A DNA stretch of 64,000 bases from DAHUXN01 sp963811805 (GCA_963811805.1 CAWESU010000001.1:2542001-2606000); one strand, 5' to 3'. Counted from the stretch's first letter, positions 42,934-51,910 are shown. Program-made: numbers and translations. The notes: generated by a model not told the origin, from the letters alone.

Positions 42934-43241
42934 TACGGTGCGAACCGCGGTTGCCGATGCAAGTGGGTGTGCGTCTCTCCGGCAACACGTTCATGCCGGG
43001 GCTGGAAACAACGTTCACAGAAAATGTGAGCTCGCGAGGGGCGCGGGTGCGCAGCGTCAGGCGATGGCGGCCGGGCGAAAGCGTCTGCGTGATGTCGCTC
43101 GCCGATGGCTTCCGGTCGCTGGCGCGCGTTGCCTATTGTCAGCCGATCCACGATGCGGGATTTGTGATCGGGGTCGAGTTCTTGGAATTGGAAGGCCAGT
43201 GGGTGCTCGGCTCGCCGAAGTCGCCGAACGGAGCAGCTTGA
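42891..43241 (+). CDS. PilZ domain protein overlapping the diguanylate cyclase
   Basis: 116 residues. R-C-E-P-R (RxxxR) and N-V-S-S-R-G (NxSxxG) are both intact, so c-di-GMP binding is expected; the barrel ends F-V-I-G-V-E-F-L. The start lies inside the cyclase gene in another frame. It is related to the PilZ protein at 1160. A dedicated local effector of the cyclase is likely. Confidence 0.85.
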   Translation: MASARKRKPEAPQIVRCEPRLPMQVGVRLSGNTFMPGLETTFTENVSSRGARVRSVRRWRPGESVCVMSLADGFRSLARVAYCQPIHDAGFVIGVEFLELEGQWVLGSPKSPNGAA

Positions 43242-43271
43242 ACAGCAAGCCGGCGCGAGCTGGCTTGTCTG

Positions 43272-43574
43272 TTACTGCACGAAGCCCACGGTCGGCTCGG
43301 GCGTGGGGCCCGGACCTTCCGGAATGGGGCCAAACTGCGCTTCATAGCGCGTGATGTTTTCGGTGAGGGCGCGCATCAAGCGCTTGGCGTGCGCGGGGCT
43401 CACGATAACGCTGCTGACCAATTTTCCCTGCGGCACGCTGGGGAAAATATAGATGAAGTTCAGCGTAAACTCTTCGGCGTTGTGATGAATCATCACCAGG
43501 TTGGAATACTGCCCCACCAGCTCCTTTTCGTCCGCTTTGATCTGCACCTGCTGTTGTTTGGGCGCTTCGGCCAT
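43272..43574 (-). CDS. DUF3467 family protein
   Basis: 100 residues: Y-S-N-L-V-M-I-H-H-N-A-E-E-F-T-L-N-F, then P-Q-G-K-L-V-S-S-V-I-V-S-P-A-H-A-K-R-L, the DUF3467 pattern, with a Pro-rich tail. A small cytoplasmic protein of unknown function. It is transcribed divergently from the transporter at 43746. Confidence 0.8.
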   Translation of the reverse strand: MAEAPKQQQVQIKADEKELVGQYSNLVMIHHNAEEFTLNFIYIFPSVPQGKLVSSVIVSPAHAKRLMRALTENITRYEAQFGPIPEGPGPTPEPTVGFVQ

Positions 43575-43690
43575 GGATTCCTCCGCGTGTGGTCTCGCTC
43601 ACTATAGCAGAAGTGGCGTTCGCGCATGCGCGCCGCACGCGGCCCGCAGCGGCGTGGTTTCACGATGGGAAAGCGGGAAGAACCGAATCG

Positions 43691-43735
43691 TTGACGCCGT
43701 TTCTAGTTAAGTGTAGTTTAGCTGACTAGTTTAGC
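43691..43735 (+). promoter_or_regulatory. Promoter of the Nramp-like gene with overlapping direct repeat
   Basis: TTGACG (43691-43696), 17-bp spacer, TAGTTT (43714-43719). TAGTTTAGC occurs at 43714-43722 and again at 43727-43735, with a weaker copy (TAGTTAAGT) at 43704. The repeats overlap the -10 and the likely start site, as expected for a repressor site. Confidence 0.45.
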
Positions 43736-43745
43736 CCGGTTAACT

Positions 43746-45176
43746 ATGGCAGGCCCGACAGACAAAACTGACATTCCCGCCTATCAGCACGCTCAACCCA
43801 CCACAGAGCCTGCTTCCGCCTCGCCAGCCGGCCAGCAATTGATCGGCTTGCTCACTCACGAAGACTTGGACCGTGCGCAGGATCGCTGGCGTGTGGCGCG
43901 CGCGCGGTGGCGCGGCCGGTCGGCATCCCTTCGAAGCTTGAACGTGATTTGGCTTCTGGTGGGCCCGGGCGTCCTGGTCTTCCTCGGCGAAAACGACGCG
44001 CCGAGCATGCTTTCGTACTCCGCGATCGGGACGCGCTATGGCATCGGTTTTTTCCTTCCGTTCGTGGTGCTGACGTTTCTGATGGGCTTTGTGGTGCAGG
44101 AGATGACCGTGCGGCTGGGCGCGGTGACGCATCGCGGACACGCGGAATTGATCTTCGACCGTTTCGGAAAATTCTGGGGTTTGTTTTCGATGGCCGATCT
44201 GATGCTCGGAAATTTTTTGACGCTGGTGACCGAATTCATCGGCGTGCGCGCGGGCCTGAGTTTTTTCGGCGTGCGTCCGGGAGTGGCCGTGGGCGGCGCG
44301 CTGCTTCTGGTGTTGGGCGCGATTACCACCGGCCGCTATTGGACATGGGAGCGCATCACGTTGGGGCTGGCGATTTTCAACGGCCTATTCATCCCGGCCG
44401 CGCTGCTGGCGCATCCCAATTGGCACGCCGTGGGACACGCATTCCTGACGTGGACTCCGCTGCCTCAAGGCAACCGTTCGGAAATCGTGCTGCTGCTGCT
44501 TTCCGTGGTGGGCGCTACGGTCACTCCGTGGATGCTTTTCTTCCAGCAGAGCGCGGTGGTCGATAAGGGAATGCAGCCGCGCGATATCACGGCGGGCCAG
44601 GTCGACACTCTGCTGGGAACGGTGCTGGCGGCGGTATTCGCCGTCGCGACGGTTCTGGCCACCGCGCCTCTGTTTCACCACGGCATCAACGCCGCGGATT
44701 TTCAGGGTGCGGAGTTCGCACAGGCACTGCAGCCGTGGATTGGCCACGTGGGCGCCATGCTTTTTGCGCTGGGCATACTCGAAGCGGGACTCGTGGCAGC
44801 GATTGCCATCTCCACTTCTTCGGCCTACGCGTTTGGCGAAGTTCTTGGCACACCGCATAGTTTGAACCGGCCTCTTCGCGAGGCGTGGCCGTTCTATTTG
44901 ATTCTCATCGGCTCGGCGTGTGTGGCCGCGGGGCTGGTGCTCGTTCCGCACGCCCCGCTCGAATTCATCGTGCTGACTGTGAACGTGATTGCCGTTTTGG
45001 CTATGCCGCCGGCGCTGGCGTTTTTGCTTTTGCTCGTCAATGACCGCGACCTGATGGGCGAATATGCGAACGGCTTCTGGCAAAACTTTGCCGGCGTCAC
45101 GGTAACGATATTGCTGGTTTGCGCCGGGCTCGGATTTGGAATCGCCACCGTGTTTCCCGGCATCTTGGGCGGGTGA
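43746..45176 (+). CDS. Nramp-like divalent metal transporter
   Basis: 476 residues with about 11 transmembrane helices after a 60-residue polar N-terminus. The first helix has G-P-G-V-L-V-F-L-G-E-N-D-A-P-S instead of the canonical D-P-G-N, and helix 6 has V-T-P-W-M-L-F-F-Q-Q instead of M-P-H. The Asp is kept, but the Asn and Met ligands are not at their usual places. It belongs to the Nramp superfamily; the transported ion (Mn, Fe, Mg or other) is uncertain. Confidence 0.83.
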   Translation: MAGPTDKTDIPAYQHAQPTTEPASASPAGQQLIGLLTHEDLDRAQDRWRVARARWRGRSASLRSLNVIWLLVGPGVLVFLGENDAPSMLSYSAIGTRYGIGFFLPFVVLTFLMGFVVQEMTVRLGAVTHRGHAELIFDRFGKFWGLFSMADLMLGNFLTLVTEFIGVRAGLSFFGVRPGVAVGGALLLVLGAITTGRYWTWERITLGLAIFNGLFIPAALLAHPNWHAVGHAFLTWTPLPQGNRSEIVLLLLSVVGATVTPWMLFFQQSAVVDKGMQPRDITAGQVDTLLGTVLAAVFAVATVLATAPLFHHGINAADFQGAEFAQALQPWIGHVGAMLFALGILEAGLVAAIAISTSSAYAFGEVLGTPHSLNRPLREAWPFYLILIGSACVAAGLVLVPHAPLEFIVLTVNVIAVLAMPPALAFLLLLVNDRDLMGEYANGFWQNFAGVTVTILLVCAGLGFGIATVFPGILGG

Positions 45177-45220
45177 GCAGGGAAGCGCCTCGCGGAATTT
45201 TGACGAAAGGAAATTGCGCG

Positions 45221-45502
45221 TTGGACCGAGATCACTTTAAGAAAGATCGAGCCAAAGATTCACAACAGGAGCTGGACGCTGCCGCGGCATTGTCCGGCCC
45301 GCCAGACCTGAAGCATCCGCAAGTCGTGTTGTCGCTGCTGGAGGCGGACCAAATCGTTGCCGAAAAGCAGCGCACGCGGTTTGGGCGCAGGCCGCTCTCT
45401 TTCAGCGTGCGGCTGATGCTGTGGGGGCTGCGAATCTACGTCATCATCATGCTGGTAATCGTCGCGATTTCCGTGTTTCGCGCCGTGCATGGCGGGGGCT
45501 GA
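45221..45502 (+). CDS. Small membrane-anchored hypothetical protein
   Basis: 93 residues from TTG 45221, with GAAAGGA upstream; other starts are possible since no ATG fits. It has a charged N-terminal part (V-V-L-S-L-L-E-A-D-Q-I-V-A-E-K-Q-R) and one transmembrane helix (L-R-I-Y-V-I-I-M-L-V-I-V-A-I-S-V-F). It lies 44 bp after the transporter and overlaps the start of the cytochrome gene by 14 bp. Confidence 0.55.
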   Translation: MDRDHFKKDRAKDSQQELDAAAALSGPPDLKHPQVVLSLLEADQIVAEKQRTRFGRRPLSFSVRLMLWGLRIYVIIMLVIVAISVFRAVHGGG

Positions 45503-45971
45503 GTTGCGCCGGGCAGATGGTCTCCATGCGAGGCGCCGCCGCCGAATATTTTCCAAGGAAACGCTCGCGTTCATTGCAGCCTTGTTTGCCGTGGCGACCG
45601 CGGCTGCGGGCTGTGGTGGATGGAACGTTCCGCCGGATGCGAAGAACCTGAAAAATCCCGTGCCGATGAATTCCACGACGATTGCCGCGGCGCGCGAGCT
45701 CTATGCCAACAACTGCCAAAAGTGCCACGGCGTGAGCGGCGATGGAAAGCTGCCGCAGGGCGCAACGTATTTTTACTCCACCAAGCCGACGAATTTTACG
45801 AATGCGCAGCTGGTCGATTCGATGAGCGACGGCGAGATTTTCTGGAAAGTGTCAAACGGGCGCAAGCCGATGCCGGCCTTCAAAAAGCGCCTCAGCGACG
45901 CGCAGCGCTGGGAACTGGTGAATCTAATCCGCGTATTCGCTCATCCCGCGAGCGCGCCCGCGCAGAAATAA
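45489..45971 (+). CDS. Cytochrome c lipoprotein
   Basis: 160 residues. The signal sequence (F-I-A-A-L-F-A-V-A-T-A-A-A-G-C) ends in a lipobox-like A-A-G-C. A single haem c site is C-Q-K-C-H, with M-P-A-F-K as probable axial Met. Predicted to be a periplasmic, lipid-anchored electron carrier of the cytochrome c class I type. The gene overlaps the preceding ORF by 14 bp. Confidence 0.87.
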   Translation: MAGAELRRADGLHARRRRRIFSKETLAFIAALFAVATAAAGCGGWNVPPDAKNLKNPVPMNSTTIAAARELYANNCQKCHGVSGDGKLPQGATYFYSTKPTNFTNAQLVDSMSDGEIFWKVSNGRKPMPAFKKRLSDAQRWELVNLIRVFAHPASAPAQK

Positions 45972-45979
45972 TCCGAAGA

Positions 45980-46441
45980 CTATTTGATTTTCGCCAGCGC
46001 GTCGGCCACTTCCTTCACGTCGGGAACCTGCAAAATCTCGTAGTTCTTGAACCACGCCACTTTGCCGTTGCGGTCTATAATCGCAATGGCGCGTCCGGTG
46101 ATTCCTTTTTCCGGCAGGAAAACGCCAAATTTATCCGCCACGGCGCCGCGCGGCTGGAAATCCGCGAGCAGTGGATAATGAATGCCCATTTTCTCGGCCC
46201 AGGCTTTGTGCGACCAGACGCTGTCCACGGAAAGCCCCAGCACCTGCGCGTCGAGCTTCTCGAAATTTTTCATGTCGTTGATAAAGCAGATGTGTTCATT
46301 GGTACAGACCGGGCTCCAATCGAGCGGGTAGAAAACGATCACCACATTTTTCTTGCCCTTGAAGTCGCTCAGCTTCACATCTTTTTGGTCCTGATCCTTC
46401 AGCGTGAATTCCGGCGCGGCAGCGCCCACGGCAATTGGCAC
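45980..46441 (-). CDS. Peroxiredoxin (AhpC/TSA)
   Basis: 153 residues from GTG 46441, behind GGAGGA; the upstream extension was rejected. Peroxidatic Cys46 lies in Y-P-L-D-W-S-P-V-C-T-N-E, and Q-P-R-G-A-V-A-D-K-F-G-V matches the family's second half. No second resolving Cys is obvious beyond C-F-I-N-D. It reduces peroxides with thiol donors in the cytoplasm. Here the Cys is a normal codon, in contrast with the TGA gene at 211-912. Confidence 0.9.
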   Translation of the reverse strand: MPIAVGAAAPEFTLKDQDQKDVKLSDFKGKKNVVIVFYPLDWSPVCTNEHICFINDMKNFEKLDAQVLGLSVDSVWSHKAWAEKMGIHYPLLADFQPRGAVADKFGVFLPEKGITGRAIAIIDRNGKVAWFKNYEILQVPDVKEVADALAKIK

Positions 46442-46612
46442 GACTCCTCCTCGCGATTTTTTTTTCGATAATGGCTGGCGAACAGTCCGCCGCAAAAGCA
46501 CTTCATCATAACCCGATGGCCCAATGGGAGACAAACCGGCGTGAGACAAACGGGCGTGAAGCAAACGCCTTGCGATACCATAGGTGCGCCGTCGCGCGGC
46601 GCCGGCGAAAAA

Positions 46613-47242
46613 ATGTCGCGACTCTCGATTCAGCAGGCCTATCCGGAGCTCTCATTTCGCTGGCGCACCGCGAACTGGCTCTCGCGTTTGATCCGCATGC
46701 CCGCGGAATGCGTTCACCTGGAATCGCACTCTCCCTGGATGGCCACTTTTCTTCCGGACAATCTTTTCCTGCAGGGCAAGAACGTAAAGCTGCGTGAGCG
46801 GCGCCGTCCAGAGGTTTCTCTGTGCCGCGACTGCTTTGCCAAAGTTTTCGAGAAGGAAATCGCTCTCTATGCAGGACGCGCGGTCGCGTTCGAGCCCGAT
46901 CCCGAATCGGTGACGCAATTTTTCTTTGTCGCGGCGCCCGATTTCGACGCCGCCGGTGTCGAGCCCGCTCTGTCGCAAGCTGTGGGGGTGCGGCTCGCTC
47001 GCGATGCGGACGAATTCAAATCCTGCCAGGATTGCGAACGGCCCGCGAACTGGCTGTGGTTTCCGCGCGGGCGTGTGCCCAATCTCGCCGCCGCCGATCT
47101 GATCCGTGAAGTCGCCGGCGAGCATTTCTGCGCCATCCACGGCGCGCAAACGGTCTGCCGCGCGCTCACGTCCCTCGAGCAGGTGAATTTGTTCTACGTC
47201 AACGGGCCTTACGGCGAGGGCGGCGCCTACCTGTGGATTTGA
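46613..47242 (+). CDS. Hypothetical protein with CxxC pairs
   Basis: 209 residues from ATG 46613 (M-S-R-L-S-I-Q-Q-A-Y). Cysteine pairs V-S-L-C-R-D-C-F and F-K-S-C-Q-D-C-E, and H-F-C-A-I-H-G near the end, suggest structural zinc. No family is recognised and there is no signal peptide. It overlaps the frameshifted MmcQ-like gene at its 3' end (convergent). Confidence 0.6.
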   Translation: MSRLSIQQAYPELSFRWRTANWLSRLIRMPAECVHLESHSPWMATFLPDNLFLQGKNVKLRERRRPEVSLCRDCFAKVFEKEIALYAGRAVAFEPDPESVTQFFFVAAPDFDAAGVEPALSQAVGVRLARDADEFKSCQDCERPANWLWFPRGRVPNLAAADLIREVAGEHFCAIHGAQTVCRALTSLEQVNLFYVNGPYGEGGAYLWI

Positions 47243-47608
47243 TTTTGCTCTTTGGCGACGCGGGTTGGGCCAGCGCTTCGCGCGTCTTGCGCGGCAGTTT
47301 TTCCAGCACCATCTGGTAAGAATTGCGGAGCAGCGGTTCGAGCTCGCTCGCATTGAGCGCCTCCTGCGTCTGGAGAGCGACCCAGTGATACCGCGCCGCG
47401 TACGGCGCGGGGATGATGCCGGGCCGCTCGGTCAGCTCCGCGAACTCTTCGGCGTGCATTTGAAGGTGAGCCACACGGGCGCGGGCTTCAGCACGAGTAC
47501 CGCAAACATTTTGCCGCCAATTTTGAACACGAGATCGTCGCCCCATTGCAGGGACTCTGTCGCATGCGGCATCTGCATGCAGTATTCGCGAACCCAATCA
47601 ATATTCAT
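47199..47608 (-). pseudogene. MmcQ/YjbR-like protein with a frameshift
   Basis: The N-terminal part (M-N-I-D-W-V-R-E-Y-C ... D-L-V-F-K-I-G-G-K-M-F-A-V-L) is in one frame and E-E-F-A-E-L-T-E-R-P-G-I-I-P-A-P-Y-A-A-R-Y-H-W-V in another. They join near 47452, where CCG-AAG-AG would read CCG-GAA-GAG if one G were added. The restored protein is about 120-130 residues and fits the MmcQ/YjbR double-wing fold (DNA-binding-like, unknown role). A sequencing or assembly error is possible. Confidence 0.75.
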
Positions 47609-47712
47609 GGACCCTCGCTCGGCGTGCCGCTGCGAGCGAGCATAAAACAAAAAAGCCGCGGGACGAAACGCCATCCTGCGGCCACGATTGCACAAAATCT
47701 GTGCGCGTGAAT

Positions 47713-49473
47713 TTATTTTTGTGCCACGGCTACGCGTTGCAGCCGCTGGCCCAGTTTCTCGTGTTCCTGATGAAGTTCCTCCGGCAAGCGGCTGCCGAAT
47801 TTCTCAAAGAACTTGCCGATGGCGTCGTGCTCGTCGGCCCACGCACCGGTATCGACGTTCAGCAGTTTCTGCATGGTCTCATCGGAAATATCCAGGCCCT
47901 TCAAGTCCAGCGCGCCCGCAGCCGGCACATTGCCAATCGGGGTTTCCATGGCTGCGCCACGCCCCTCGATGCGTTCCAGCATCCATTTCAGAACGCGCAC
48001 ATTTTCGCCGTAGCCCGGCCACATAAATTTTCCGTCATCGCCTTTGCGGAACCAGTTCACGTGGAAAATCTTTGGCGGCTTGGAAACGCGCCGGCCCATT
48101 TCCAGCCAGTGCCGGAAATAATCGGCCATGTTGTAGCCGCAGAAGGGCAGCATGGCCATGGGATCGCGCCGCGTGACGCCCACCGCGCCTGTGGCCGCCG
48201 CGGTTGTTTCCGAGGCCATCGTGGCTCCGACGAACACGCCGTGCTGCCAGTCGCGCGCTTCGAACACCAGCGGCGCGACCTTCGCGCGGCGTCCGCCGAA
48301 AATGATGGCGGAAATGGGAACGCCTCCGGGATCTTCGAAATGTTTGGAAATGGAGGGGGTCTGCGCGGCTCGGACGGTGTAGCGGGAGTTGGGATGCGCG
48401 GCGCTGCCTTTGCTCGGCGTCCACTTCTCGCCTTTCCAGTCGATCATGCTTGCGGGAACTCCGCCGTCCATGCCTTCCCACCACGGCTCGCCGTCATTTG
48501 TGATGGCCACGTTGGTGAAGATCGTGTCGTGGTGTATCGCGGTCATTACGTTGGGATTGGTTTTGTCGTTGGTTCCAGGGGCAACGCCGAAAAATCCATT
48601 TTCGGGATTGATCGCATACAGTATCCCGTCCTTCCCCGGATGCAACCACGCGATGTCGTCTCCAATCGTCTTCACCCGATAGCCTTCGTTTTCCAGTGCA
48701 GACACCATCATCGCCAGATTCGTCTTGCCGCACGCGCTCGGAAACGCTGCGCACATGTACGTGGTCTTCCCGGACGGATCCTCGAGCCCCAAAATCAGGG
48801 TGTGCTCGGCCATCCAGCCCTCGTGCCGCGCCATCCAGCTGGCAATGCGCAGCGCGAAACACTTCTTGCCGAGCAGCGCGTTGCCGCCATAGCCGGAGCC
48901 AACGCTCCAGATGAGTTTTTCCTCAGGGAAGTGCAGGATCATGCGGTGCTGCGGGTCCATGTCGCCCAACGAATGCAGGCCAGGGACAAAATCATCCGAA
49001 CTGCCCAGCCGGTCCATCGCCGCTTTGCCCATTCGCGACATAATGCGCATGTTCGCGACCACATAAGGGCTATCGGTAATCTCCACGCCCACTTTGCTAT
49101 ACGGCGATTTCTCGGGGCCGAGGATGTAGGGAATCACGTACATGGTGCGGTCCTTCATCGCGCCGCGGAAGAACACTTCCGCTTTTTTCTTGGCCTCTTC
49201 GGGCGCCATCCAATTGTTAGTGGGGCCCGCGTCGGATTTTTGCCTGGTGCAGATGAACGTCACGCCCTCGGTCCGGGCTACATCGTTAGGATTGCTGCGG
49301 TGAAGATAGCAATTCGGATATGTCTGGCTGTTCAAATTGACAAACGAGCCGTCGCCGAGCATTCCCTCGACGATTTTTTGATATTCGCGGGCTGAACCAT
49401 CACACCAGACAACCTCTTTCGGCGTCGTCAGGCGGGAAACTTCCTCAACCCAATTTTCCAACGGGGTGGGCAC
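47713..49473 (-). CDS. pckG: Phosphoenolpyruvate carboxykinase (GTP)
   Basis: 586 residues, GTG start. The GTP-type enzyme is shown by F-P-S-A-C-G-K-T-N-L-A-M-M (P-loop with the reactive Cys), D-D-I-A-W-L metal site, and N-N-W-M-A-P. The length is normal for GTP-dependent forms. It converts oxaloacetate to PEP in gluconeogenesis. The gene is monocistronic. Confidence 0.95.
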   Translation of the reverse strand: MPTPLENWVEEVSRLTTPKEVVWCDGSAREYQKIVEGMLGDGSFVNLNSQTYPNCYLHRSNPNDVARTEGVTFICTRQKSDAGPTNNWMAPEEAKKKAEVFFRGAMKDRTMYVIPYILGPEKSPYSKVGVEITDSPYVVANMRIMSRMGKAAMDRLGSSDDFVPGLHSLGDMDPQHRMILHFPEEKLIWSVGSGYGGNALLGKKCFALRIASWMARHEGWMAEHTLILGLEDPSGKTTYMCAAFPSACGKTNLAMMVSALENEGYRVKTIGDDIAWLHPGKDGILYAINPENGFFGVAPGTNDKTNPNVMTAIHHDTIFTNVAITNDGEPWWEGMDGGVPASMIDWKGEKWTPSKGSAAHPNSRYTVRAAQTPSISKHFEDPGGVPISAIIFGGRRAKVAPLVFEARDWQHGVFVGATMASETTAAATGAVGVTRRDPMAMLPFCGYNMADYFRHWLEMGRRVSKPPKIFHVNWFRKGDDGKFMWPGYGENVRVLKWMLERIEGRGAAMETPIGNVPAAGALDLKGLDISDETMQKLLNVDTGAWADEHDAIGKFFEKFGSRLPEELHQEHEKLGQRLQRVAVAQK

Positions 49474-49878
49474 AGTGGCCTCCTGAATTTATAAGGCGCG
49501 GGTAAAGTCGCCCCACTTCTATCATTGCAAAGCCAACAAAACAAAAGTTTAGGCCCGTGGCAAAGGAAAAGCAAGAAAACGGCGGCCTGTCGATGTGCTG
49601 TCGCAGTTAACCACCCTGAAGGAGCTTTTCAAGTTACTGGTCGGGGATGGAGGCGCCCACGACGCGTATCTTCTCGGCAGCAAGACCGCGGAGCACTGCT
49701 CGCCCTATACGGTTACGACAATTGCACAAAACAAAGCGTTTACCTCCAGAATCAGCCTTGCTACGCTCGAATCACAGGCAATTCCACCCATTGTTGAACA
49801 AAGTTGGATAGGGTCCGGCACGGAGTCGACCGGTTGCCGCTGAGCAGCGCGCGTCGGCCTTGGTAGCGGAGGAAGGCA
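49474..49878. other. Gene-free divergent region between pckG and the OmpA-family gene
   Basis: About 400 bp with no convincing gene; the short frames have no start/site support. It must contain both promoters, but no clear -35/-10 pair was seen. Confidence 0.5.
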
Positions 49879-51546
49879 ATGACGAAGATTCTCGGATCGC
49901 TCACGCTCGCAATTGCGCTTGCGGCCTCTGCGCCCATGGCCCACGGGCAACAGGCCGAAAAGAACGCGCCCATCTATCAAGTGAACGTTGTCGGCGATTC
50001 GGTCACTGCCATCAGCTATCAGCATCGCAGCGGCGCGACGGATATCGGCTTCCAGGGAACGCCCTTGCTGGTTCAGGCCAAAGGCGACGCCAAAGTCGAA
50101 AGCAAGCAAGGTCGCTTGGCCATCGACGCCAAGTTCAAGGACCTCGTCCCTGCGCAAAGATTCGGTCCCGAGTTCTTTACTTACGTTCTGTGGGCCATCA
50201 CGCCCGAAGGGAAGGCCAGCAATCTGGGCGAAATCCTATTGAACGGCGCCGACAGCAGCAAGATCCAGGTGACCACGTCGCTGCAGACCTTCGGCCTGAT
50301 CGTTACCGCCGAGCCGTATTACGCAGTGAGCCAGCCGAGCAACGTAGTGGTGCTGGAAAATATCGTTCTTCCGGAGACCGCCGGCACCATCGAAAAAGTC
50401 ACCGCCAAATATGAGCTGCTGGACCGCGGAGAATATTCCTACAATGTGGCCGAGGAAAATCAGAATGTAGCCAAGACGTTTGTGCCGCTGGAAGTGCTGG
50501 AAGCGCGCAACGCGTTTGCCATCGCGAAAAGCGCCGGCGCCGCGCAGTACGCCGCGGATGCGCTCTCCCGCGCGCAAGCGTCGCTCGCCAATGCCGAAAC
50601 GATCCTTGCTCATCGCGGCGACCGCAAGCAGGAGGTGCAGAGTGCGCGCGATGCCGTCGAGAATGCCGCTGATGCGCGGCAAATCACGCTGCGGCGCAAA
50701 GCCGACGAAGCGGCCGCTGCCGAGCGCGCCGCTGAAGCCAAGCGCGAGGCCGATGCTCAGGCCGCTGCCACTGCCGCAGCCGCAAAACAGCAACAGGACG
50801 AACTCGCTCGCCAGCAGGCGGAATTAGAGCAAGCGAAGGCGGAGCTGCAAGCGCAGCAAGAAGAGCAAGCTCGCGCGTTGGCCGACGCCAAGGCGCAGGC
50901 CGAAGCCGCAGCGCGTCAACAAGCCGAACTGGACAAGGAAAAGGCGGAGCTGGAAGCTCAACAGCAGTCGCAGGCTCGCGCACTCGCTGACGCCAAGGCC
51001 CAGCAGGAACAGCAAGCCGCCGCGCAAGCGCAACAGGCTGCGGCGCAAGCTCAGGCCGCCGCGGCGCGTTCCGAGCAGGAAAAAGAGGACCTCCGTGCGA
51101 ATCTTCTTCAGCAGTTCAGCCGCATCCTGCCGACCACGGACACCTCTCGCGGCCTGAAAGTGAATATGGCTGACGTCCTTTTTGACACCGCAAAATATGA
51201 TCTGCAACCCGCGGCGCGCGAAGCGCTGGCCAAGCTCTCCGGCATCGTGGAAGCGCATCCCGGTTTGAAGTTGCAGATCGAGGGCTATACCGACAGCGTC
51301 GGCAGCGACGCTTACAATCAGACTCTCTCGGAAAGCCGCGCCAGTTCCGTGCGCGCCTATCTGGTCAGCCAGGGCGTTGATCCGGCGGCGGTGACGTCGA
51401 TCGGCTACGGAAAATCAAACCCCGTCGCCAGCAACGACTCGGTGACAGGCCGCAAGCAAAATCGCCGCGTCGAAATCATCATCTCCGGCGAAATCATCGG
51501 CACGCAGATTGGTGGCGGCAACCCACCCCCCAGCTCTCAACAATAG
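49879..51546 (+). CDS. OmpA-family protein with long coiled coil
   Basis: 555 residues. A signal peptide (L-T-L-A-I-A-L-A-A-S-A-P-M-A-H-G) is followed by a beta-rich domain to about residue 210, an Ala/Gln/Glu coiled coil (about 220-405) with a 35-residue tandem repeat, and a C-terminal OmpA domain (L-F-D-T-A-K-Y-D-L-Q-P, I-E-G-Y-T-D-S-V-G, N-R-R-V-E-I). It probably anchors the outer envelope to peptidoglycan. No transmembrane barrel is evident. Confidence 0.88.
   Translation: MTKILGSLTLAIALAASAPMAHGQQAEKNAPIYQVNVVGDSVTAISYQHRSGATDIGFQGTPLLVQAKGDAKVESKQGRLAIDAKFKDLVPAQRFGPEFFTYVLWAITPEGKASNLGEILLNGADSSKIQVTTSLQTFGLIVTAEPYYAVSQPSNVVVLENIVLPETAGTIEKVTAKYELLDRGEYSYNVAEENQNVAKTFVPLEVLEARNAFAIAKSAGAAQYAADALSRAQASLANAETILAHRGDRKQEVQSARDAVENAADARQITLRRKADEAAAAERAAEAKREADAQAAATAAAAKQQQDELARQQAELEQAKAELQAQQEEQARALADAKAQAEAAARQQAELDKEKAELEAQQQSQARALADAKAQQEQQAAAQAQQAAAQAQAAAARSEQEKEDLRANLLQQFSRILPTTDTSRGLKVNMADVLFDTAKYDLQPAAREALAKLSGIVEAHPGLKLQIEGYTDSVGSDAYNQTLSESRASSVRAYLVSQGVDPAAVTSIGYGKSNPVASNDSVTGRKQNRRVEIIISGEIIGTQIGGGNPPPSSQQ
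50812..51021 (+). repeat. 105-bp tandem repeat inside the OmpA-family gene
   Basis: Two 35-codon units begin at 50812 and 50917 (Q-Q-A-E-L-E-Q-A-K-A-E-L and Q-Q-A-E-L-D-K-E-K-A-E-L), each ending after A-R-A-L-A-D-A-K-A-Q. Five heptads per unit extend the coiled coil. Confidence 0.75.
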
Positions 51547-51615
51547 CCACCCTGCCCGTGCGCTCCTGCAACGCACGCAACTCAGTTCGTCTGCGGTGGA
51601 TGCTATACTGCCGCC

Positions 51616-51888
51616 GTGTACGCGCAAAAACTCCAAGTGGATGTGATCGTCGGCAAAGAACGCAAGCCGTGTCCTCTCGACTGGCTCGACGCCTTCTGTA
51701 TGCGCAATTTCACTGGCTCTGCGGAATTTGACGATACATTGCCCATCGCCGAGGGCCAGATGGAGGCGAGTCTGAAGGTCAATCCGGAACGATTTGCCGC
51801 GGCGTTTGGCGAGTGGCTAACCAAGCGTGGCAAGGCCAACGGCCAGCCCGTCACCGTCGAAATTCACGCTGTGCCTTCGAAATCCTAA
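51616..51888 (+). CDS. Small hypothetical protein
   Basis: 90 residues, GTG start: V-D-V-I-V-G-K-E-R-K-P-C-P-L-D-W-L-D-A-F-C-M-R-N-F-T-G and later E-R-F-A-A-A-F-G-E-W-L-T-K. No family is recognised and no signal peptide is seen. It converges on the patatin gene 22 bp later. Confidence 0.55.
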   Translation: MYAQKLQVDVIVGKERKPCPLDWLDAFCMRNFTGSAEFDDTLPIAEGQMEASLKVNPERFAAAFGEWLTKRGKANGQPVTVEIHAVPSKS

Positions 51889-51910
51889 TCCCAACCAGCC
51901 AGTCTATTTG

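Noticed and set aside
47701..49395. 564-codon plus-strand frame
   Set aside because: Antisense to pckG.
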